DNA of 64,000 bases from Saussurea involucrata (Eukaryota > Streptophyta > Magnoliopsida > Asterales > Asteraceae), in NCBI GenBank assembly GCA_033807775.1, contig CM066327.1:95130295-95194294 (forward strand), read 5' to 3'. A model generated the notes under the pieces. The model was given only the letters and a program-made list of their open reading frames with translations. It made no database searches and had not been told where the DNA came from. Shown one piece after another: positions 20,204-28,799 of this stretch. Within the stretch, counting starts at the first letter, position 1. Each line of letters begins with the position of its first letter. The translations under genes and the position numbers were made by a program.

Positions 20204-23059
20204 ATGACGACAATGGAGTTTGTCGATGAGCACAATGAGATTGCGATGCTTCAGAAGCCAAAGCAGGCCGCAGGATTTCATGATATTGTGGATTTTCTCA
20301 AGTCCACACACATCTCTCATGCCCTAACAGTGTGCCCAACCATATATATCGAGCATCAAAAGCAATTTTGGGAGAACGCTACTGTTATACTCGAAGATGG
20401 GCAGAAAATCATTCGAACAAGGGTTTGTGACAAACCCTTGAAGGTCACAGAGGAGGTTATTCGCATCACTCTTCACTTAGATGATGCCTCAGGTATAACC
20501 TATCTCTCTAATGATGAACTTTTCTCGACCTTACAAAGAATGGGGTATGAAGGTCCCATTGGAATTTTTAAATTCTACAAGTCAAAGTTTTTCACCCAAT
20601 GGCGATTTTTTGTTCATACTCTTATGCACTGTATTTCAAAGAAAACAACTGGATGGAGTGAGTTTAGCAGTACCATTGCTTATGCCTTGGTCTGCTTAGC
20701 CACTGCCAGAAAGTTCAATTTTTCAGCAATGATTTTTAATGATCTTGTGGCAAACCTAGAATCCAAAAAGCGCTTTTACATGTATCCCAGGTTTGTCCAA
20801 GAAGTAATTAACCATGAATTGACGGATTTACCTCAGTCTGCTGAGGTATATGTGCCAAAACCCCCTAAAGGGAAGGTTTTCTCAAATATGAGAAGAATTC
20901 CTAGGGACTCGGAAGGAGTTGACACACCATTGTTCTCTACAATGATGGTTGTGTCCCACACCACTGAAGGTATGGCATCAGGGTCAAGGCCCCCATTAGA
21001 CACTCCCACTGATGACCAATCCCAACCTTCCATCACCAAAGATATCCCACAGTCCATTCTTTTAAGACCCACTCCCAAAATCACCAAGAAGTTTGAAAGA
21101 AGAAAGGTACACAAGGTTCCTTCCCTTGGTGTATCTCCTAATAACCCAAAGCCTACAAGCCCTCTATTGGAGCATTCTCCAATAGAGAATATCAAAAGGG
21201 TAACCACAGGGGTGTCTCCCAACCCCAAGAAGGTGCTCTCTAAGGAGAAGGATGAGCATATAGGCTGCAAGGCTGCCACTACTTCTGCTAGCAAAGAGAA
21301 GGACAGTGGTAACATCACTAAGACCTTCCCCACGGCAACTCGGAATGTGAAAACATTCAGAGGACCCAGGCGCCAAGAAACCATGGGATTAGGTTGTGCT
21401 TTTGCTAGGCAAGAGACACCTACTAAAACTTCCAATGATCTTGAAAGGGAGGTAAACACTTCTAAACCAGGTGAGGATAGATATACTTATGAGGAATTGA
21501 TGGAAACCATTGCCAACATCAACATTGATGTCGTGAATCAGCAGAAGGAGATTGATGAGCTTAAGAAGGTGATTCTTTATCAACACACCAAGATAGAGAA
21601 GAATAAGAAGATGATCACCAAGCTGCTGCAAAGAAGGAAGAAAGCTCAGTATGTTCTGAAAAGGAGAAGATCAACCACTGATGCTTCCAAAAAGGGGGAG
21701 TTAGAATCTGAACTAAACATGGAGGATGCAAAGGTTGAGGGGGAGAATGAGCATAAGGTTGAGGGGGAGGCTGAACAGGTTGCAGAAGTTGCAAAGGAAG
21801 CAGAAAGTGAGAAAGCAGCAGTAACTGAAACTGCAGAAAATGAGAAGGATGTAGTATCTGAGGTTCAAGCAGCAGAAACCACAGACAAAGCAGTAGAAAC
21901 AGTTAATGCTGCAGTATCTGAGATTGAAGTAGCAGTAGCTGAAATTATGAAGAGTCTTGTTGATGCAGCAGTATCTAAAAGTGAGAAGGAAGCATTATCT
22001 GTATCTACAGTAACTAAATCTGAGATTGAAGCAGAGGTATTTAAGATTGTGAAGAATTGTGTTGAAGCAGCAGTATCAAAGATAGTAAAAGAAGCAATAA
22101 CAGAAAGAGAAGCAGAAATGGTTAATGCTGCTAGTCAAAAAGCAGCAGAAACCATTCAAGCAGCAGAAATGGTTAATGTTACTGAAAAACATAAGGCAGC
22201 AGAAACCATCCCTGAAGCAGCAGAAACAAAGGAAACAGCTGAAACCATTCCTGAAGCTGTTAAATCACTCAAAAGAACCAAGATGGTGTCAAACAAAAGA
22301 CCAAGAACAAAGTCTATAGCTTCAAAGAAGAAAGTTGTAAAGAAGCCTAGGGTGGAACCCATTGTAGAAGAAGCTAAGGAGGAAGTTGTGAAAGAGAAAG
22401 CTGATCATAAAGTTGCTGAAGAAGAAGTGGCAACTCCATCAGGTGAACTAAGCAATGTACAATCACCAACAAATGCTCAATGTGATATGTATATTACTGT
22501 GGTTGATTCTAGTCCAATCAAAGTTAAACCATTAGCTTCTATGGCTCTTGAGATCATCTTCTGGGATACTTTGAGAGATCAGAGAAAGGAGTACATTAGA
22601 GTAAAACGAGCAGATGGGAAGTTTGAGGTCAGTTCTACATGGGGAAGACTTTTAAGGATGTGCTCTAGATCAGACTTGGAAGAGATGTTCAAGGTGGGAA
22701 TGAAACTTTATGGAAATATGTTGACTAAGAATGGAATGTCCATCACCAAAATGGTACTTGAATACTTGTGTCTAATGTTCAATACAGAAGCAGTTAAGTA
22801 TTTGACAGACAGGCAATTTCAAACTGTTACCAACTGGATGCTTCTTGAAAACTATGGTGTGTATGTCATAACACTTGACTATGCATATCATGAGTATTAT
22901 TTGCTGGATAAAATATACGAGCACAGCATGACAAGGTTGAAAGGAATGCTAAAAACTAAGTTGGTGAGTAACAAAGATTCTAAGATGGCAAGATACCTGG
23001 TAAGAAGGATCTTAAATCAAAGTTTGGGATTGAATCCCGACTTGTGTGTTCAAGATTAA
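20204..23059 (+). CDS. C extra ORF, intact 951-aa nuclear-type protein
   Basis: This is the post-pol ORF of a Sirevirus-like element, often called env-like; biochemical function is unknown. Residues about 1-225 form a globular N-terminal domain (PTIYIEHQKQFW, LQRMGYEG, FTQWRFFVHTLMHCI). Residues 225-430 are Pro/Ser/Thr-rich. A coiled coil at about 430-480 precedes a basic stretch (LQRRKKAQ, KRRRS). Residues 510-690 form an Ala/Glu/Val-rich helical repeat. A second basic patch at about 688-720 (KRTKMVSNKRPRTK) looks like a nuclear signal. The C-terminal domain, about 765-951, includes YIRVKRADGKFEVSSTWGRL and LENYGVYVITLDYAYHEYYL. There is no signal peptide or transmembrane segment, so an envelope role is unlikely. 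It stays fully open although RT and integrase are gone. Confidence 0.85.
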   Translation: MTTMEFVDEHNEIAMLQKPKQAAGFHDIVDFLKSTHISHALTVCPTIYIEHQKQFWENATVILEDGQKIIRTRVCDKPLKVTEEVIRITLHLDDASGITYLSNDELFSTLQRMGYEGPIGIFKFYKSKFFTQWRFFVHTLMHCISKKTTGWSEFSSTIAYALVCLATARKFNFSAMIFNDLVANLESKKRFYMYPRFVQEVINHELTDLPQSAEVYVPKPPKGKVFSNMRRIPRDSEGVDTPLFSTMMVVSHTTEGMASGSRPPLDTPTDDQSQPSITKDIPQSILLRPTPKITKKFERRKVHKVPSLGVSPNNPKPTSPLLEHSPIENIKRVTTGVSPNPKKVLSKEKDEHIGCKAATTSASKEKDSGNITKTFPTATRNVKTFRGPRRQETMGLGCAFARQETPTKTSNDLEREVNTSKPGEDRYTYEELMETIANINIDVVNQQKEIDELKKVILYQHTKIEKNKKMITKLLQRRKKAQYVLKRRRSTTDASKKGELESELNMEDAKVEGENEHKVEGEAEQVAEVAKEAESEKAAVTETAENEKDVVSEVQAAETTDKAVETVNAAVSEIEVAVAEIMKSLVDAAVSKSEKEALSVSTVTKSEIEAEVFKIVKNCVEAAVSKIVKEAITEREAEMVNAASQKAAETIQAAEMVNVTEKHKAAETIPEAAETKETAETIPEAVKSLKRTKMVSNKRPRTKSIASKKKVVKKPRVEPIVEEAKEEVVKEKADHKVAEEEVATPSGELSNVQSPTNAQCDMYITVVDSSPIKVKPLASMALEIIFWDTLRDQRKEYIRVKRADGKFEVSSTWGRLLRMCSRSDLEEMFKVGMKLYGNMLTKNGMSITKMVLEYLCLMFNTEAVKYLTDRQFQTVTNWMLLENYGVYVITLDYAYHEYYLLDKIYEHSMTRLKGMLKTKLVSNKDSKMARYLVRRILNQSLGLNPDLCVQD

Positions 23060-23111
23060 GTTTTGGAAGCATCATCATCTGAAGAACTTGACTTCTCTTT
23101 CTAAAAGTCAA

Positions 23112-23124
23112 GTTAGGGGCAGAT
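23112..23124 (+). other. C polypurine tract
   Basis: A purine-rich GTTAGGGGCAGAT directly precedes the 3' LTR. It is weaker than the GGGGGAG tracts seen in G. Confidence 0.6.
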
Positions 23125-23912
23125 TGTTGGGAACTGAAGATTTGCTAAGTATGGATAGTGCTGCCAGAACAACATTACTACTTCCAGAACAAAGTTACTA
23201 CTGCCAGTAAAGGTTAGTAATGCCAGAACAAAGTTACTACTGCAAGACAAAGTTAATACTGCTGGAAGAATGTTAGTACTGCTGATGCATTAATGCTGCT
23301 GGAACAAGGTTAGTACTGCTTGTCAAGATTAGTACTGCTAGCAAGGTTAGTACTGCTGGAATGAGTTAATGCTGTTGGAATGAATTAATGCTGCTGGAGA
23401 GTATTAGTACTGCTCATGCTGAATGAAGTTAATACTGCTCGTGCATAAAGATGTTAATGCTGCTTGTGATCATAAGTTTGGTATGCGAAGATTTTGGAGA
23501 TAAAGATGGAATGGATGAAGATATGCTTAAAGAAGATTCAGAAGATCAATTTATTTTTGATAGTTATCTTGTAATTATTTAGTATAAATAGATGTTGATA
23601 GATAGCTATTCTAGATACGAAAAAAAACAATATACGAAATACGCAATATACAAGAGTTTTAGAATACGTTTTAGAGAGAATTAACCTCAAGGTTTAGAAC
23701 CCTATTTCTAGAAAAGTAGAAGTCGTCTTGATTGAGCCTGTTCATCAAGATTGAGGTTTGGTTGTAAGCTTGTGAGTTAAATTAGCGAATACAAACATAT
23801 GTGTGTTTTCTGATATATTGTTCTTTGATTGTGAGAATTAAAGTTCTATTCTGCAGATTCTTTAATTCTGAGTTCTAAGTATTATTAGTCTTGTTAAGAT
23901 TCGATCCTGACA
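23125..23912 (+). mobile_element. C 3' LTR
   Basis: This is a 788-bp copy of the 5' LTR ending in canonical TGACA, followed by TSD ATACT. The motif array and TATAAATA (23583-23590) are retained. Confidence 0.93.
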
Positions 23913-23917
23913 ATACT

Positions 23918-25973
23918 TGTTCTTGATCGTGCGTTTGTTCAGCTCCCGATAATCAATACACATTCTCATTGAACCGTCTTTCTTCTTCACAAATAAAACT
24001 GGTGCACCCCACTGCGACGAGCTGGGTCTGATGAAGCCCTTATCAGATAAATCTTGAAGCTGTGCCATCATTTCTTTCATTTCTGGTGGTGCTAATCGGT
24101 ACGGCGCGCGAGCAATAGGAGCGGCTCCAGGGATTAAGTCAATACCAAATTCTACTTGTCTAACAGGAGGAAGACTATCCAAGTCTTCAGGAAAAACTTC
24201 TGGGTATTCACTAACAATGGAAATATCTTCCAGCTTACACTTTTCAGGCCTACTTTCTATCACATAGGCTAGATAACTAGAGCAACCCTTATTAACACAT
24301 TTACGAGCTTTTACCATAGATATAAGACTGGACTGATGATTCCTACGATCTCCATAAATCACTACCGATCTCTTATCAGGCAAAACGACATTGATTATTT
24401 TCTTATCACAAACTATGTTAGCCTGATTCTCAGCTAGCCAATCCATTCCTACTACCACATCAAATTCAATCAAAGCTATTGGGAACAGTTGTATCGGTAC
24501 TCCACATCCCTCTATATCTATCATGCAACGATCAAAAACCTCTTTAACTGCCACTTGGTTATCATTTGCGGTGTCTACTAATAAAGCATGCTTTAACAAT
24601 TTAGGCTCTAAATGCATGTGAGCAGCAAAGGAGGGAGACACAAAAGATCGGTTTGCACCAGAATCAAATAACACTTTAGCACGCGTGGAGTTTATGAAAA
24701 ATGTACCTGTGACCACATCCGGAGTTTCTTCCGCCTCTTTAGCTGTCATTTGGAAGGTACGACCCCTCGTTCTGGGCGGCTCTATTCTTGGAACCACCGG
24801 TCTAGTAATGGTTGGTTTCCCCGATGTACCCCCTGATTGTATTCTACCTCGCGGACAATCTGATTGGAGGTGATCCGGAGAATTACACAAAAAGCAAAAC
24901 CGCGTTGATCGACAATCTTTAACAACATGACCGGTTTTTCCACATTTAAAACAAACCCGCGACTCTACTTGGCAATTTCCCTGATGATAACGATTACATC
25001 TTGGACAAGGTCTTTCTGTTGGTCGAACTGACGGACGGTTGTCAAACCTCTGAAATCTAGGTTTCCTCGAATCTTGTGGTGGTCCTTCCCATTTCCTTTT
25101 CCCCAAGCTCTTATCACCAGCATCTCTTTTATTATCTCTCTCCACATTCTCGGCAGCATCCACCGCAGCTGTAAAAGTATTTGGCCATGTGGCAGTCACC
25201 AATCTTCGAACCTCGGAATTCAACCCATAAATAAACCTCTCCATTTTCATCTTTTCTGTAGCAACATAATATCCTGCAAAACGAGACTTCTCCAAAAATC
25301 GTGCAGTATAATCTCTAACCGATAAGTTCCCTTGTTGTAGATTCATAAACTCTTCCTCTAGTTGTCTGACCGCAGCTTGTGGACAGAAATGTGTTGTGAA
25401 TGCCAACACAAATTCCTCCCATGAAAAGGTAGTATACACATCTGTCCCTCTCGATTCTGTATGAGCTTCCCACCAATACAAGGCATCACCTTTTAGCATA
25501 GCAGTTCCATAAAGCACTTTATCTTGCTCAACACATTTACACGTTTTGAAGATAGCCTCGATTTCTTTCAGCCATCTCATAGCTTTTACCGGATCCCGAT
25601 CTCCTGAGTAGGTAGGGGGCTTGCAACTAAGAAACATTTTATAGTCACACCTTTTCATCACCGGTAAGATAGTAGAGGTAAGTGGTATTTCAACTTCGTG
25701 TTCCGGATTTGATCTTTCAGTTTCATTGTGGCGATTATGTTCAAACATAGCTTGTATGTTATCTTGTAAGCTCCCCATTTCTGCCATCAAATCGTCCCGT
25801 GTAACAAACTCTGTGCCTTGTGGTTGTGTTCTTCCTCCAGTTCGGCCCCCAGTTCCCTTTCCGGTCCTGCCTCTACCACGATCTCCTCCCCTTCCCCCTG
25901 TTCCTATTGGTGGATTCCCTCCACCCGAATTCCTTCCTCCTCTTTGATTCCTTTGTCTAGTGCCACTTGCCAT
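23918..25973 (-). pseudogene. A gag, protease and RT start
   Basis: This is the 5' half of A gag-pol, starting at ATG 25973 and open for about 685 codons until C interrupts the RT at TIKNKY. The N-terminus (1-50) is Gly/Arg-rich. The capsid region spans about 100-290 (CKPPTYSGDRDPV, WKEI-like helices, WWEAH). Zinc knuckles CFKCGKTGHVVKDC and CFLCNSPDHLQSDC follow at about 343-376. Protease LFDSGANRSF lies at about 435. RT begins with WGAPVLFVKKKDGSMRMC. The true continuation is at 15912-16082. Apart from the insertion this segment carries no stop codon. Confidence 0.93.
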
Positions 25974-26235
25974 TCTGTAGATTTAAACGAAGTTAATATA
26001 CACATAAGCACATACCCTATATAACAAGGTATTCCAGTTCAAACATGCACCTGTAAGATCATAATTACACTGGCCTGGTGTAATTTGAAATTACCTTACA
26101 TGATGTTCCTTCCACCTTTTTATACTTAGCATCCCCAGGTTCTAAAATAATAGGGACATCCTACTTCACATGCAGTTTAAGTCTAGGTACAGATACTAAT
26201 ACCTAAATCCCTTAAACTAGGGCTCTGATACCATC
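25974..26235 (-). other. A leader and primer binding site
   Basis: This is a short untranslated leader between 5' LTR and gag. The primer site (minus-strand TGGTATCAGAGCC) is at 26221-26233, two bases inside the LTR. No other feature is visible. Confidence 0.88.
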
Positions 26236-28226
26236 TGTAACATCCCGCAAAAAGAAACATACATATAACATACATTCCATAACATGTTTACAACAAAGTA
26301 CTTCATCTTTCACATTTGGTCCCATCTAAAGTCTGAACATAAAAATTCATTACAACTTGATCCACTTTGAATTACATAGTAATAACAAAAATTATAACTA
26401 CAAAAGCATCCATAGCATCATGATGATAATCTTCTCCAAAGCTAGCCAACAAGTATTCTATTTACTTGTTCTTACTGGAATCACCACCTGGAATACATAA
26501 TTTTTAAAACAGAAAATGAGGGTTAGACCTAAGGGTCTAGTGAGTAAATCCCTGACATTTGTAATTTATTAAAATTTATTTATATAAAACACACTTTATA
26601 TAATTACACATACATCACACGTAAGTTAATACCAATTAACGTTTATGCATCATACCTGTCTCGTCCCACCTTATCCCTCCACCAATGGCCAATATCAATT
26701 GGTTGCGAGCCAATTTATCACACCGGTCCAAAGCCCGGCCACGTATTATATTTTCATATAATACTCACGTAATTATAATATCCCATTATAATCACTCACG
26801 TATGACATATTCATACACTTATCACAATTCATTATTCACATATCGTATTCCAGTAAAATACTCTTTAAAATAAAACTCACCTGATCTTTTAAGCAAGGTC
26901 CTTCAAACTTTCTTCAGAATAGATTATCTTTTAACTAAGATCCTTAATATCTGAAACAAATTAAAGTATACATACTCTTTAACACATAATCCAGAAAACC
27001 CAACTTTTCGCAACCCACTATTACGAAAAGTTTACTTTTCGCAACCAACAGATGCGAAAACCTCACTTTTCGCAACCAACAGATGCGAAAACCTCATTTC
27101 TCGCAACCCACAGATGCGAAAACCTCACTTCTCGCAACCCACAGTTGCGAGTTCCCTACTTTTCGTAACCAACAGATACGAAAACCTAACTAGGCGCTTT
27201 AGCTACTTGCGAAAAGTGGACTTTTCGCAACCAAGGCTTGCGAATTCCTACTTTTCGCAAAATCACTGTTCATCGTCTTTTTTCAGAAAAGTTCAGTTCA
27301 AATTCAGGAATTCCAACTTTTACCCAGATTGCACAGAATCGTTCTAAACTCCTTTTAACACCCTAAATTGTAACTAAAATTCACCAATTCATCTAAAATT
27401 ACCTAAACCTCACTTTTCGCAACCAACAGATGCGAAAACCTCACTTTTCGCAACCAACAGATGCGAAAACCTCATTTCTCGCAACCCACAGATGCGAAAA
27501 CCTCACTTCTCGCAACCCACAGTTGCGAGTTCCCTACTTTTCGTAACCAACAGATACGAAAACCTAACTAGGCGCTTTAGCTACTTGCGAAAAGTGGACT
27601 TTTCGCAACCAAGGCTTGCGAATTCCTACTTTTCGCAAAATCACTGTTCATCGTCTTTTTTCAGAAAAGTTCAGTTCAAATTCAGGAATTCCAACTTTTA
27701 CCCAGATTGCACAGAATCGTTCTAAACTCCTTTTAACACCCTAAATTGTAACTAAAATTCACCAATTCATCTAAAATTACCTAAACCCACTTCAAAGTTC
27801 AAAAGAAACCTAATATACATCAAAAGGAAGAATTAGGATGGATTATTACCTTTGATATGAACTCTATAATTCCAGCAGCAATTATCTAACACTTCTCCTT
27901 CTTCTTCTTCCAATTCCTTCGATCTCTTTCACTCTCTCTCTCAAAACCGAAACTCACACACACACACTTAGGATATTTAGGATATTTGTGTTTTGTTAAT
28001 AAAAAGGAAGACATCATCTTCCCTTTGATTTCACTAGAGTCGGTTGAGAGAAGGGTTTGGCAAAAGTGACCAAGCCACCCTAGACTTATCCTAATTGACA
28101 GAACTTACCCCTAAACTTCCATAATAACATTAAAACTTATCCCTTAACGTCTAATTCCATAAAATACCCACATAAAACTTATAAAATTTTCATATTTTAA
28201 TTTAAATAAAATACCTGGTTATTACA
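26236..28226 (-). mobile_element. A 5' LTR, enlarged by tandem duplication
   Basis: This is a 1,991-bp LTR with the same termini as 701-2267. It is 424 bp longer because of a 378-bp tandem duplication, one extra hairpin unit and a small insertion near 26826. It is followed by TSD TAAAC and the rest of the F LTR. Confidence 0.95.
27029..27784. repeat. 378-bp tandem duplication with hairpin array in A 5' LTR
   Basis: Two copies of a 378-bp block (about 27029-27406 and 27407-27784) each contain the CG-centred hairpin array described for the 3' LTR. The junction near 27406 joins CCTAAACC to CTCACTTTTCGC. Hairpins with arms TTTTCGCA/TGCGAAAA and CTCGCAAC/GTTGCGAG are retained in both copies. Confidence 0.88.
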
Positions 28227-28231
28227 TAAAC

Positions 28232-28449
28232 TAATTACAAAGGCTGCCCACTTAGCTATTTGATTCAGAGAATAATCGTTACAATACTGAAGATCTAAAT
28301 GAGACAACTAGCTATTTTCTAAGCTAATTGTACATTATATATGATGGGCCCGTGGTAACAAGCTCACGGCCCGTTCACTATGGACTATGTTTAAACAAAT
28401 ACAAATTACACCCTTGAACTTTAAATCAACCATAAAACTTGCCCTAACA
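28232..28449 (-). mobile_element. F 5' LTR, outer (5') part
   Basis: It continues the LTR begun at 639-700 after removal of A. In F sense it starts TGTTAGGGCAAG at 28449, giving an LTR of about 280 bp. A TATATAAT lies near 28334-28342 on the minus strand, and a hairpin (GGGCCCGTG...CACGGCCC, 28346-28372) lies just upstream of it in F sense. The adjacent AGAAG (28450-28454) is the expected target duplication; its partner lies outside the window. Confidence 0.7.
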
Positions 28450-28799
28450 AGAAGCAAGAGGAAAGTTTGAGGTAAAGGCAGATGAAGGCAAGTTCATAGG
28501 ATACTCTGCAACTTCCAAGGCCTACAGAGTTTATCTTCTGCGGTCTCGAACGATTGTAGAAAGAATAAATGTTTCTTTTGACGACACCTTCCAGAAGACT
28601 TCTGAACAAATCAGTTCAGAACTCGGTGTAAAAGAGGAATCCTCTGGCATCTCAAAAACACGAGAAGAAGACTTAAATCTTCTATTTCAAGAGATGTTCC
28701 ATGACGACATTGATCCCTCTGCCGGAGCCATCAGAGCCTCTGGAGAATCACCTTCTGCTAGCCAGAACGAAATAGGTATCTCTCAAACAGGTCCCTTAA
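28450..28799 (+). pseudogene. Element G pol: integrase C-terminal region
   Basis: The frame encodes FEVKADEGKFIGYS and KAYRVYLLRSRTIVERINV, the conserved end of Copia integrase, followed by an acidic Ser/Glu linker. Element F truncates it on the left. The solo LTR S interrupts it at 28799, after which the same linker resumes at 30865. The upstream gag, protease, integrase core and 5' LTR of G lie beyond F, outside the window. Confidence 0.85.

Larger units (their letters stand above)
16088..23912 (+). mobile_element. Element C: Sirevirus-like Copia lacking integrase and RT
   Basis: This is a 7.8-kb plus-strand element in A RT, with TSDs ATACT at 16083-16087 and 23913-23917. LTRs of 787 and 788 bp differ at roughly one to two per cent of positions. 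Contents in order: primer site (repeated), 5'-truncated gag with zinc knuckles, a protease fragment, an 18-bp-unit array where integrase, RT and RNase H should be, an internal TATA box, and an intact 951-codon extra ORF. It must have been copied by enzymes from another element. The post-pol ORF and RNA-binding gag place it near the Sirevirus lineage by architecture; RT is absent, so clade cannot be tested. Confidence 0.93.
701..28226 (-). mobile_element. Element A: Ty3/Gypsy chromovirus, split by B and C
   Basis: This is a full-length minus-strand Gypsy element of about 8.4 kb once the insertions B (4646-15906) and C (16088-23912) are removed. TSDs TAAAC lie at 696-700 and 28227-28231. LTRs begin TGTAACATCCCGC and end TATTACA in plus-strand reading. 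Domain order on the minus strand is gag with zinc knuckles, protease, RT, RNase H, integrase, chromodomain. The two LTRs are close to identical apart from indels, so insertion was fairly recent, yet older than B and C. One in-frame TGA in pol and the two insertions make it non-autonomous today. Confidence 0.95.

Noticed and set aside
20833..21459. Minus-strand ORF of 208 codons opposite the C extra ORF
   Set aside because: It is fully inside the 951-codon ORF in antisense, without a motif.
20204..23059. Envelope glycoprotein
   Set aside because: There is no signal peptide, no hydrophobic membrane span and no furin-like site; the sequence is charged, coiled and basic, which fits a nuclear protein better.
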